Below are positions 45,126 to 53,176 of a stretch of 64,000 nt of DNA, in pieces (the stretch's first letter is position 1; every line of letters starts with the position of its first letter). Under the pieces are notes generated by a model, which saw nothing but the letters and a program-made list of their open reading frames with translations, ran no database searches and was not told the DNA's origin. The position numbers and the translations under genes are program-made. Where the stretch lies: positions 186,001 to 250,000 of the forward strand of contig NZ_MUNS01000041.1 in NCBI RefSeq assembly GCF_002002705.1, read 5' to 3'. This stretch comes from Polaromonas sp. C04 (GTDB taxonomy: Bacteria; Pseudomonadota; Gammaproteobacteria; Burkholderiales; Burkholderiaceae_C).

Positions 45126-47279
45126 TCAGTTGACCTGCGCCGGCCGCGGCTCTTCGCGACGCGGCGGCTGCCGCTCGCCTTCGGGTTTGGGCCTGGCCCG
45201 GTTTTCGGGCGCCTGAACCGCGCGCTGCTCTTGCGGCGGCCTCGCACGCTGGGCTGGGGCTTGGCCCGGCGCTTGCCGCATTGGCTGCTCCTGCTGGGCG
45301 CGCTGGGCCTGGGCCTGACGCGCCTGCTGCTGCGCACGCTGCGCCTGCATCTGCTGCTCCTGCTGCATGCGCTGCGCCTGGACCTGGCGCATCTGCTGTT
45401 CCTGTTGCGCGCGCTGGGATTCTTGTGCCTTCTGCTGCGCCTGCATCTGCGCGGCGCGGGCTGCCTGTTCGTTTTGCGCCTGCTCGCGCTGGGCATTTTG
45501 CTGGCGCAGTCCTTGTTCGCGCTGCGTCTGTTCGCGCTGCATTGGCTCTTGCTGCACCGCTGGCTGGTGCGGCACGGCTTGCGGCGGCTGCACCGGTGCT
45601 GCCGCGGGGTGTGGCACCACGATGGCCTCGTCGCGCGGGGGCCTTGAAGGCTCGGGCTGTCCGCGCGGCACCAGCGGCACGCCGGCCAGCGGCGGTCGCA
45701 CCGTCGGCGTGGCCGGTGCTGCCGGATTGGCGGCGCCGGGGGTCAAGCCGTGCGGCATGCCGCCTTGTGCGTTGCGCGCCGGCTCGGGGCGCAGTTGCGG
45801 GTTTGGCAGCGCCTCACGCGCCGGCGCGGTACCGGCCCGGCCCCGGTTGAAGGCGGGGTTGGAGACGACGCGCCGGTCGATCACCGCGGCCGGCGGCGCG
45901 GGGTGCGCCTGCGTCAGCCTTGATGCGCCGAACACGCTGCGCGGGTCGCGCGTCGGCGCCGGCGGCGCCACCACGCGGGCGCGCTCCAGCTCGGCCGCGG
46001 CCACCGGGCGCGCGTTGCCGCGCACGTGCTGGCCCTGCGCGAACGCGGCCACCGTCACCGCCGTCACGGCGGCCGGCAGGTGCTGGTAGCGGTAGACGTT
46101 GGTGACATTCGTGATGTTCGTGACCTTGTGGTTGATCACCATCCGGTTCACGTTGTTGACATAGGCCGGGCTGGCCCGGTAGCTCGGGTGCCAGGCCTCG
46201 CCCGGCGCCAGCGGGAACCAGGCCACGCCGGGCTGCGCGGCGCCGCCCACCGAGAGGTTGAAACTGATGCCGCCGGCACTGCCGCCGACAAAGCCCACCA
46301 ATGCGGGCGCATACACCGGGCGGACGTTGCGGGCACCGGGCACCCAGCACCAGCGCGAGCCCAACCGGGCCCAGCGGCCGTAGTGGAACGGCGCGAAGCC
46401 CCAGGGCTCGTCGTCGATCCAGGTCCAGCCCCAGGGCGCGATCGAGGCCCAATGGCCGACACGGTAGGGCGCCCAGTCGGCCACTGTCACGCGCGGCACC
46501 CAGACGGCGCCGTAGCTCGGGTCGTTTTCCCAGTCGCCGTAGTTGTCCAGCTGCTGGTAGCCGATGACGTCGCGCGAGACATAGCGCGCCGAGATGGAGC
46601 GGTCTTCGTCCTGGTCGCGCGCCTGCGCCCAGCGGTCGAACGGGTCCAGCGCCGGCGCGGTCTGCGCGGCAACCTGGTCCAGGCCGGCGCCCGAGAAAGT
46701 GATCTGCTCGCGCGCATTGATGCCCGCCGAGGCGCCGTCGCTGCCGTACACCACGGCGCTGCCCGACTGCACCGTGACCCGCGTGGTGCCGCTGGCGGGG
46801 TCCACGTCGACGCGATAGTCGCCCGGCTGCGACGCCGTGAACGCCAGGTTCGGCGTGTCGATCTCGAAGCGCTGGCCGGGCGGCAGGCTGCGCACGCGCG
46901 CAATCAGGCTGCCCTGGGTCAGGGCGAGCTGCACGGTCTGGTCGTCGAGCGTGGAAAAACTCAGGCTGGTGGCGCCGTCCAGGCGTACGGCGGTGGAGTC
47001 GATGTGCAGCTCGGAGCGCGCGCCCGCGTCGTTCCAGAGCCGGTCGCCCTGGGTCAGCGGCCGGTTCAGTACCGCGCCGGCCCACTGGTCGAATCCGGCG
47101 GGCGCGAAGCTCACCGGCCCGTCGAAGTAGTTGAGTTGCGCCACGCGATCGGGCGGGTCGCCCGGCGTTTGCGCGAACGCGCCGGGGCCGGCGCCCAGGG
47201 CGGCCATCAGCACCAGGAGGGGCACGAGCATCCGCCGCGCGAGCCGCCCGCGGCGTGAAAAAAATGCGTTTGAAGTCAC
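45126..47279 (-). CDS. FecR-domain/DUF6600 exported protein with long Gln/Arg-rich tail
   Basis: Protein of 717 residues with a signal peptide (RRMLVPLLVLMAALGAGPGAFAQ). A FecR-like domain covers about 50-200 (GDRLWNDAGARSELHIDSTAVRL, then SGSAVVYG). A Trp-rich DUF6600 region at about 240-330 reads WAPYRVGHWASIAPWGWTWI and PFHYGRWARL. The remaining half is low-complexity: Pro/Ala-rich to about 590, then a long Gln/Ala/Arg/Met tract up to about 690 that is probably helical or disordered. No sigma factor or TonB receptor is adjacent, so a classic FecR signalling role is unlikely. Function unknown. Confidence 0.88.
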   Translation of the reverse strand: MTSNAFFSRRGRLARRMLVPLLVLMAALGAGPGAFAQTPGDPPDRVAQLNYFDGPVSFAPAGFDQWAGAVLNRPLTQGDRLWNDAGARSELHIDSTAVRLDGATSLSFSTLDDQTVQLALTQGSLIARVRSLPPGQRFEIDTPNLAFTASQPGDYRVDVDPASGTTRVTVQSGSAVVYGSDGASAGINAREQITFSGAGLDQVAAQTAPALDPFDRWAQARDQDEDRSISARYVSRDVIGYQQLDNYGDWENDPSYGAVWVPRVTVADWAPYRVGHWASIAPWGWTWIDDEPWGFAPFHYGRWARLGSRWCWVPGARNVRPVYAPALVGFVGGSAGGISFNLSVGGAAQPGVAWFPLAPGEAWHPSYRASPAYVNNVNRMVINHKVTNITNVTNVYRYQHLPAAVTAVTVAAFAQGQHVRGNARPVAAAELERARVVAPPAPTRDPRSVFGASRLTQAHPAPPAAVIDRRVVSNPAFNRGRAGTAPAREALPNPQLRPEPARNAQGGMPHGLTPGAANPAAPATPTVRPPLAGVPLVPRGQPEPSRPPRDEAIVVPHPAAAPVQPPQAVPHQPAVQQEPMQREQTQREQGLRQQNAQREQAQNEQAARAAQMQAQQKAQESQRAQQEQQMRQVQAQRMQQEQQMQAQRAQQQARQAQAQRAQQEQPMRQAPGQAPAQRARPPQEQRAVQAPENRARPKPEGERQPPRREEPRPAQVN

Positions 47280-47440
47280 GTTGTTGTCTCCCGCGGCCTG
47301 TGGTCAGGGCGGCCGCGATGGTTCACCCTGCTACTTAGAACGCGCCAGCGTGGATAAAGACCACCCGCGCCGGGCTGGCAAAAGCAAAATCCCGTCGCCG
47401 ATTGCAACGGGGTGTAAGGCGGCAGGGCGCCGAGCGGCCT

Positions 47441-48211
47441 TCAACGCGCGTGTGTGACACCGCCATCGACCACCAGCGTCGAGCCCACCACATAGTCGCC
47501 CGCGGTTGAGGCCAGGTAGATCGCGGCGCCAGCCATGTCCTCGTCGCGCCCGATGCGCCCGGCCGGAATGTGCTTGATGACTTCGTCGGCCTGGTCGCGC
47601 GCGGTCCGGTTCATCTCGGAGGCAAAGGCACCGGGCGCGATGGCGCTCACCACGATGTTGTCCTTCACGAGGCGCAGTGCCATGCGGCGCGTGAGCTGGA
47701 TCAGGCCGGCCTTGCTGGCGGCGTAGGAGTAGGTCTCCTGCGGGTTCACCGAGATGCCATCGATGGACGCGATGTTGATGACCTTGGCCGGCCGGGTCCG
47801 GGCTGCGAGCCGCAACTGTGCGCTGAGCGCCTGCGTCAAAAAGAAGGGCGTCTTCAGGTTCAGGTCCACCACCTTGTCCCAGCCGCTTTCGGGAAATTCG
47901 TCGAACGGCGCGCCCCACGCGGCGCCGGCGTTGTTGACCAGGATGTCGAGCTTTTCCTCGCGCGCCGCGAAGGCGGCCGCCAGCGCCTGCGCGCCCGCCA
48001 CGGTCGACACATCAGCCGGCAGCGAGACACAGGGGCCGATACTGGAGAGCTCGCGCGCCGTCTCGTCGCAGGCGGCTGCCTTGCGCGCCGAGATGTAGAC
48101 GCGCGCGCCCTGCGCCAGAAAACCGGCCGCAATCATGCGGCCGATGCCGCGCGAGCCGCCCGTGACGAGCGCCACGCGCCCCTGCAGTGAGAAAAGATCG
48201 TTCATGTTCAT
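47441..48211 (-). CDS. Short-chain dehydrogenase/reductase
   Basis: NAD(P)-dependent SDR of 256 residues. TGGSRGIG is at 17-24, NNAG in LVNNAGAAWG, and the catalytic set is S149 (NIASIDG), Y163 and K167 (YAASK). The C-terminal IAPGAFASEMNR and VVDGG segments are those of classical SDRs such as 3-oxoacyl-ACP reductase or gluconate/rhamnolipid-type reductases (RhlG-like in length and in the DGISVNPQETYSYAASK stretch). Substrate not determined. It stands alone. Confidence 0.9.
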   Translation of the reverse strand: MNMNDLFSLQGRVALVTGGSRGIGRMIAAGFLAQGARVYISARKAAACDETARELSSIGPCVSLPADVSTVAGAQALAAAFAAREEKLDILVNNAGAAWGAPFDEFPESGWDKVVDLNLKTPFFLTQALSAQLRLAARTRPAKVINIASIDGISVNPQETYSYAASKAGLIQLTRRMALRLVKDNIVVSAIAPGAFASEMNRTARDQADEVIKHIPAGRIGRDEDMAGAAIYLASTAGDYVVGSTLVVDGGVTHAR

Positions 48212-48314
48212 CGTGCGGCTCCTGAAAATAATGAGGCCGAGGTTACCGCCAAGCCGTGCGATGGGCCGTCACCTGGGCGCCAGCGCAGTTCTTTGCCATG
48301 GTGGAAATTTCTCG

Positions 48315-48372
48315 TCAAATCAGGCTGTAACCATTGTTGGATATGCGCATAACGCTATTAAAACAAGAGCAG
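48315..48372 (+). repeat. Dispersed repeat family A, copy 5
   Basis: CAGGCTGTAACCATTG at 48321-48336, ATGCGCATAACGCTATTAAA at 48343-48362 and CAAGAGCAG. It lies about 50 bases before the DUF6352 gene, and its end matches copy 1 (GCTATTAAAnCAAGAGCA). Confidence 0.75.
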
Positions 48373-48418
48373 CCGGAGTTGCTTAAACTGGGGCTCAATC
48401 CCTGCTCCAAATCCCTCC

Positions 48419-49486
48419 ATGCAAAATTTCTGGCCCTCCAGCGGCTTTGACCAGCTCCGGCGCGATGCGCGCGGCTGGCTGGTGCCCACCGACGACTACC
48501 TGCGCCTGTTCCTGGCGCGTCCCGAGCTGGCGCTGGTGCCCGAGTCCTGTGATGTGGAGCGGGCCCTGCATGCCGCGCTGGTCCTGCAGCCATCGCGGGC
48601 CGTGACGCCACGCGAACTGGCGGCCCTCGCCGACCCGGATGCGCGCGCCAACTACGCGCTGTTTGTGCGCTTTCGCGACGCACTGCTGTCGGCCGGCACG
48701 CTCGAGGGCTACTACCTCGGCCTGTTCCGCGGCGGCCACGTGGACATACCGCCGCTGTTCGTGGACCTGCTGGCGCAGGCCATCGTGCGCAACGTGCTCG
48801 ATGACGCGACCGACGTTTACGAGCTGCGTGCCGGCGAAATGCTGTTTCGCGCCCAGCGCATCTCGACCCAGGGCGGGCAGATCCTCGCGGCCGACCGCGA
48901 CGTGGTGGATCTGCTGAGCGAGACGGGCGGTCTCGGCGAGATCGGCCGCCTGCTGACGCAGGCCAATGCGCCGATGCGCGCGCTGGAGATGGCGGTGCTG
49001 GCCGAGCACAACGCACCGCGCTACTGGCAGGACGGCGAGCGCCACCGCTTCTTGCTGGACCTGACGCACGAGGTCCGCAATGACCTCAGCCACGGCTTGA
49101 CGCTCACCATGACGCGCGCGCGCTCGGGCCTGGGTGCGCTGGCGCGCGTGCTGGAAAAATGGATCGCGCACTTTCTGGGCGTGGCCGTGCGCATCCGGCC
49201 CGAGCCCAGAATCGACGATCCGGCGTGGCGCTGGCACATCGGGCTCGACACCGAAGCCACGGCGCTGCTCAATGACCTGTATGAAGGCAACGCGGTCGAG
49301 GCCGAACGCCAGCAAAGGCTGCTCAGCCTGTTCCGGCTCGACTTTGCCGATCCCCAGGAGATGCGTGCCGATGTGGCGGGCAAACCGGTCTATCTGGGCC
49401 TGGCAACGAGCGCCGACCAGGGGGTCAAACTGAAACCGCAAAACCTGCTGGTGAATTTGCCGTTGCGCGCCGCGCGTCCACAATAG
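48419..49486 (+). CDS. DUF6352 family protein
   Basis: Soluble protein of 355 residues that I associate with the uncharacterised DUF6352 family of Burkholderiales. It begins MQNFWPSSGFDQLRRDARGWLVPTDDYLR and is well conserved in composition, with no signal peptide, membrane segment or enzyme motif that I recognise. Many positions are acidic or Leu-rich, and HEVRNDLSHGLTLTM looks like a surface helix. The pfkB gene follows 45 bases later on the same strand, so the two may be cotranscribed. Confidence 0.75.
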   Translation: MQNFWPSSGFDQLRRDARGWLVPTDDYLRLFLARPELALVPESCDVERALHAALVLQPSRAVTPRELAALADPDARANYALFVRFRDALLSAGTLEGYYLGLFRGGHVDIPPLFVDLLAQAIVRNVLDDATDVYELRAGEMLFRAQRISTQGGQILAADRDVVDLLSETGGLGEIGRLLTQANAPMRALEMAVLAEHNAPRYWQDGERHRFLLDLTHEVRNDLSHGLTLTMTRARSGLGALARVLEKWIAHFLGVAVRIRPEPRIDDPAWRWHIGLDTEATALLNDLYEGNAVEAERQQRLLSLFRLDFADPQEMRADVAGKPVYLGLATSADQGVKLKPQNLLVNLPLRAARPQ

Positions 49487-49531
49487 GGGTCCTCCACCCC
49501 ATAGCCTGCCTTGCCCCGGCGCCCCGCGACG

Positions 49532-50470
49532 ATGACCGACATCCTGACCGTCACCATGAACCCGGCCGTCGACGTGTCCACCTCCGTCGACAAGGTGCTG
49601 GACACGCACAAGCTCAGGTGCAGCCCCGCGCAGCGCCACGCGGGCGGCGGCGGCGTCAACGTGGCGCGCGTCGTGCAGCGCCTGGGCGGCGACTGCGTGG
49701 CGTTCTACCCGGCCGGCGGCGCCACTGGTGCGCTGCTGCGGCAGCTGCTCGACGCGGAAGGGGTGCGCAGCCGGTGCCTCGCGCTCGACGAGGCCACGCG
49801 CGAGAACTTCACGGTCGGCGAGACCTCGAGCGGGCGCGAGTTCCGCTTCGTGCTGCCCGGCCCGACGCTGGCGCCGGCGCAGTGGCAGGCCTGCCTGGCA
49901 CAGATCGATGCACCCGAGGCGGCGCCGCGCTACCTGGTGCTCAGCGGCAGCCTGCCGCCCGGCGTGCCGGTGGATTTCTACGCCCGGCTCGCGGGGCCGG
50001 CACGCGCACGCGGCGCGTGCGTGGTGCTGGACAGCTCGGGGCCGGCGCTGGCGGCGGCGCTGCACGCCGGGGTCGATATTGTCAAGCCCAGCCTGCGCGA
50101 GCTGCGCGAACTCACGGGCCAGCCGCTGGCGGGCGAGTCCGAGTGGCGCGCGGCGGCGCAGCAGATCGTTGATCAGGGCCAGGCCCGGATGGTGGCGCTG
50201 TCGCTCGGGGCCGAAGGCGCACTGCTCGTGACGGCCGATGCGAACTGGCGCGCGCCGGGCCTGGCGGTGCCGGTATGCGGCGCCACTGGCGCGGGCGACA
50301 GCTTCGTCGGCGCCATGGTCTGGGCGCTGGCGTGCGGGGCCGACCTGCCGCAGGCCCTGTGCTACGGCGTGGCCGGCGGCTCCGCCGCGCTGCTGTCGAG
50401 TGGCACCGCGCTGTGCCAGAAGGCGGACGTGGAGCGGCTCTGCCGGGAGGTCCGGCTCGTCAAGGCTTGA
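49532..50470 (+). CDS. pfkB: PfkB-type phosphofructokinase/hexose kinase
   Basis: Ribokinase-fold sugar kinase of 312 residues, similar along its length to E. coli 6-phosphofructokinase II. Landmarks are GGGGVNVARVVQRLGG (PfkB signature 1 area), FYPAGGATGALLRQLL, SGSLPPGVPVDFY and the anion-hole/catalytic Asp motif GATGAGDSFVGAM. The start at 49532 gives MTDILTVTMNPAVD; the frame continues up to 49511. A fructose-1-phosphate or tagatose-6-phosphate kinase role is also possible. Its last 11 bases overlap the end of the convergent DUF2252 gene. Confidence 0.92.
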   Translation: MTDILTVTMNPAVDVSTSVDKVLDTHKLRCSPAQRHAGGGGVNVARVVQRLGGDCVAFYPAGGATGALLRQLLDAEGVRSRCLALDEATRENFTVGETSSGREFRFVLPGPTLAPAQWQACLAQIDAPEAAPRYLVLSGSLPPGVPVDFYARLAGPARARGACVVLDSSGPALAAALHAGVDIVKPSLRELRELTGQPLAGESEWRAAAQQIVDQGQARMVALSLGAEGALLVTADANWRAPGLAVPVCGATGAGDSFVGAMVWALACGADLPQALCYGVAGGSAALLSSGTALCQKADVERLCREVRLVKA

Positions 50471-51665
50471 AGGCCTTGTCGTCATAGGCCTGGCTGTAGG
50501 TCTGCCAGTCCTGCCAGACCTGCGCGGCGCAGTCTTTCGAGACGTCGAGCAGTTGTTTGCGCCACTTCTTGCGCTGCCCGAAGGCGATCAGCTCGTCGGC
50601 CGTGGCCGAGCCCTCGCGCCCGGCGCTGCGCAACTGGTCCCAGGCCGTCAGGCGGCCCATCACGCCCAGCACGCGCTCAAGCTCCTTCATGGTCTGGCTG
50701 GAGCGGTCCAGCGTGACCCGGTCCTCGCTGGGCTGCAGGGCGCGCAGCACGTAGCTTTGCTTGCCAATGCGCAGCGGCTGCAAAAAGGCCATGGACACCG
50801 CCTGCACGCGCCGCTGCAGAGCCACGACCCGGTGCGCCTCGCTCTTCCACTTGGGTTGCGGCACGGTGAGGTAGGGCAGCAGCGCGGACGGCTTCGCGTG
50901 CTTGAGGTCGAGCAGGTAGTTGCGGTCCGGCGAGCCTTTTCCCTTGACCAGAATCGCGTAGCGATCTAACCCCAGACTGCCGGTGCCGGCGATGCGGCGC
51001 GCCACGTCCAGCACCTTGTAGAAGGCCGGGTCGGGCTGCCGTTCGGCGAACTGGCGGACGATCTGCGTGACCTGCTCGCGTTGCTTGTCGGACACTGGCA
51101 GCGCCTTTTTGCCGTCCAGGCGCAGGGTCCGGCGCCGGCCCTTCTCGTCGAGGTCGGTGCGCCGGTTCAGAAAGTCGGCACGCAGGCGGCCCTGCAGGTC
51201 GGTCAGCAGCCTGCCGACCAGGCCTTGCGCGGTATCGCGCTCGACCCAGCGCATTTCACCCTGCGCCAGCGCGCCGGCGTAGCTGTCGAGGAAATGCCCG
51301 CACAGCACTTGGGCCTCCGCGGCGCTGGCCGAGATGCTCTCGGCGCCGACCCGCACGCTGGTGAGCATGCGTACCAGATCCCAGTCCACCGGGGCCAGCA
51401 CGGCCTCGTCGAAATCGTTGATGTCGAAGTAGGCAAGGCGGTTGTCGCCCTTGTAGCTGCCGAAATTTTCCAGGTGCAGATCGCCGCAGAGCCAGCCCGG
51501 CGGCGCCGACTCGACCATGGCGCCCCGCGGCAGCTGCTGGTAGAAAAGGTGGCAGGTGCCGCGCAGGAAAACGAACGGGCTGGTGCGCATATTGCGGTAC
51601 TTCATCTGCAGGCGCTCGGGGTCGCGGCCCGCATTGAAGTCCTGGAGGCATCGCACGATATCCAT
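50460..51665 (-). CDS. DUF2252 family protein
   Basis: Protein of 401 residues. It shows the DUF2252 pattern, which resembles a kinase-like fold: KYRNMRTSPFVFLRGTCHLFY near the start, GWLCGDLHLENFGSYKGDN (a catalytic-loop-like HGDxHxxN variant) and YFDINDFDEAVLAPVDWDLVRM (DFD-like). No substrate is known. The start at 51665 gives MDIVRCLQDFNAGRD. It lies 16 bases downstream of the flavoprotein gene on the same strand, so the two are likely cotranscribed. Its end overlaps pfkB by 11 bases. Confidence 0.87.
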   Translation of the reverse strand: MDIVRCLQDFNAGRDPERLQMKYRNMRTSPFVFLRGTCHLFYQQLPRGAMVESAPPGWLCGDLHLENFGSYKGDNRLAYFDINDFDEAVLAPVDWDLVRMLTSVRVGAESISASAAEAQVLCGHFLDSYAGALAQGEMRWVERDTAQGLVGRLLTDLQGRLRADFLNRRTDLDEKGRRRTLRLDGKKALPVSDKQREQVTQIVRQFAERQPDPAFYKVLDVARRIAGTGSLGLDRYAILVKGKGSPDRNYLLDLKHAKPSALLPYLTVPQPKWKSEAHRVVALQRRVQAVSMAFLQPLRIGKQSYVLRALQPSEDRVTLDRSSQTMKELERVLGVMGRLTAWDQLRSAGREGSATADELIAFGQRKKWRKQLLDVSKDCAAQVWQDWQTYSQAYDDKAFKP

Positions 51666-51681
51666 GGCCAGTCCTTCGCTG

Positions 51682-52896
51682 TTATTCGGTGAACAGGCGC
51701 AGCAGGCCGCGCGCCGTGAACAGGTCGCCCGGGTTGCGGGTTTCGTCGAGCACGCCGGCCAGGCGCTGCAGCAGCCGCGCACTGCGCCGCGCACGCCAGA
51801 TCACCAGGTCGGCCAGCCAGGGATGGCGGTTCGCCCGATTCGCCTGGGCATAGAGGTCGAAACGCGGCTTCAGCGCCGACAGGCGGGCTTCGTAGTCGGC
51901 GCGCACCGCGGCGTCGCCTTGGCGCGTGCCGGCCAGCAGCGCCTGCGCCGCATGGATGCCGGTCTCCAGCGCCTTGCCGATGCCCTCGCCGGTGAACGAG
52001 TAGGTGCTGCCGGCCGCCTCGCCGGTCACCAGAAGCCCGGGCCGTGACAGCCGCGCGCCCTCCAGCGTGCAGCGCAGCGGCGCGCCCTTCAGGGGGCCGA
52101 GCAGCGTGCCGCCGGCCAGCAGCTCGCGCGCGGGGGCGTGCAGCCGCGTGAAATCGTCGAACACCCGGCGCAGATTCGGCTCGCCGCCCGGCTCCCGGCT
52201 GGGGCGGTCAAGCGTGCCCACGCCGATGTTGAACACGCCGCCCGGGCACGGAAAGATCCAGCCGTAGCCGGGCGCGAGCGCGCGGTGCCAGACCACTTCG
52301 AGCGCGTCGAGCGGCGCGGCCAGGGCCTCGTGCTTCACGTAGCCGCGCAGCGCCACGCCGCTGGGCGTGTGGCGCAGGGCCATGCCGGCCGCCAGCAGCG
52401 CCTGCGGTACGGCGCCGGTGGCCAGCACGACCCAGCGCGCGCGCAGCTCGCGCGTGAACTCGCCGTGCTGCAGCCGGGCGCCGACCACGGCGTCGCCGTC
52501 CTCCAGCGGTTGAATGAAGCGCAGCGGCGCGAACATGCGCGCGCCGGCTGCTGCCGCGGCGCGGCACACGATCTCGTCGAGCCGGCGGCGCGGCAGCACC
52601 GCCAGCATGGCGGGCACGTCGATGCGCCCGCCGCGCGGGCCGACGCAGCGCACGAAGCGGGCCGGCTGTGCCTCGCCCATCACGGCGTCCCACACGCCGA
52701 GCCGGCGCAGCGCCTCGTGGGCATCGGGAATCAGGCCGTCGCCGCAGGCCTTGTCGCGCGGAAAGGCGTGCTGGTCGACCAGCACCACGTCCAGCCCGCC
52801 GCGCGCGAGCAACTGCGCCGCCGCGCTGCCGGCCGGGCCGGCGCCGACGACGAGCACGTCGCAGGCGGCCGGGAGCTGTTCGATGTCAAGATTCAT
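51682..52896 (-). CDS. Geranylgeranyl-reductase-family FAD oxidoreductase
   Basis: FAD-dependent protein of 404 residues. The dinucleotide motif is VVGAGPAGSAAAQLLA (about 16-31), followed by the family's PRDKACGDGLIPDA and the second FAD segment GLLVTGEAAGSTYSFTGEGIGKALETG. Relatives reduce geranylgeranyl chains of lipids or quinone side chains, or act in halogenation and ubiquinone-type hydroxylation. The start at 52896 gives MNLDIEQLPAACDVLVVGAG. It pairs with the downstream DUF2252 gene; I know no biochemical link between the two families. Confidence 0.9.
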   Translation of the reverse strand: MNLDIEQLPAACDVLVVGAGPAGSAAAQLLARGGLDVVLVDQHAFPRDKACGDGLIPDAHEALRRLGVWDAVMGEAQPARFVRCVGPRGGRIDVPAMLAVLPRRRLDEIVCRAAAAAGARMFAPLRFIQPLEDGDAVVGARLQHGEFTRELRARWVVLATGAVPQALLAAGMALRHTPSGVALRGYVKHEALAAPLDALEVVWHRALAPGYGWIFPCPGGVFNIGVGTLDRPSREPGGEPNLRRVFDDFTRLHAPARELLAGGTLLGPLKGAPLRCTLEGARLSRPGLLVTGEAAGSTYSFTGEGIGKALETGIHAAQALLAGTRQGDAAVRADYEARLSALKPRFDLYAQANRANRHPWLADLVIWRARRSARLLQRLAGVLDETRNPGDLFTARGLLRLFTE

Positions 52897-53011
52897 GACG
52901 GGGCAGGGGCGCAAGGCGCCGCGGGCGATCGGAGTCTGGATTCCAGCAGTCTGCCACGCGGGCAAGTGCGGGGATAATCGAGCCTTTCCTGAAACCCACC
53001 GGAGTTATTGC

Positions 53012-53176
53012 ATGGCCAAGAAAATCAGAACCGAGAGCGACATTTGCGCGCCCAAACCCATTCCCGCACCGGGCTACACCACCACGGCCGGACGCGGGCA
53101 AAAACGCAGCCTGGAGCGCGGCACCGCCACCAACAACAAGAAAAACCCGGGCAAGCGGCCGAAAAAGGGCGGCTGA
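53012..53176 (+). CDS. Small basic protein of 54 residues
   Basis: Short frame starting MAKKIRTESDICAP, with GGAG 7 bases before its ATG. The second half is strongly basic and Gly/Asn-rich (NNKKNPGKRPKKGG), as in small nucleic-acid- or ribosome-associated proteins. Its TGA at 53174-53176 abuts the icmF stop codon at 53177 without a spacer, and no shadow of the convergent gene explains the good ribosome site. I do not recognise its family; it may be a conserved Burkholderiales hypothetical. Confidence 0.7.
   Translation: MAKKIRTESDICAPKPIPAPGYTTTAGRGQKRSLERGTATNNKKNPGKRPKKGG

Noticed and set aside
45230-45560. Short imperfect repeats of CAG/CTG-rich DNA that could look like a tandem array or CRISPR.
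   Set aside because: They lie inside the FecR-domain gene and encode its Gln/Arg/Ala-rich tail; there are no regular spacers or identical repeats.
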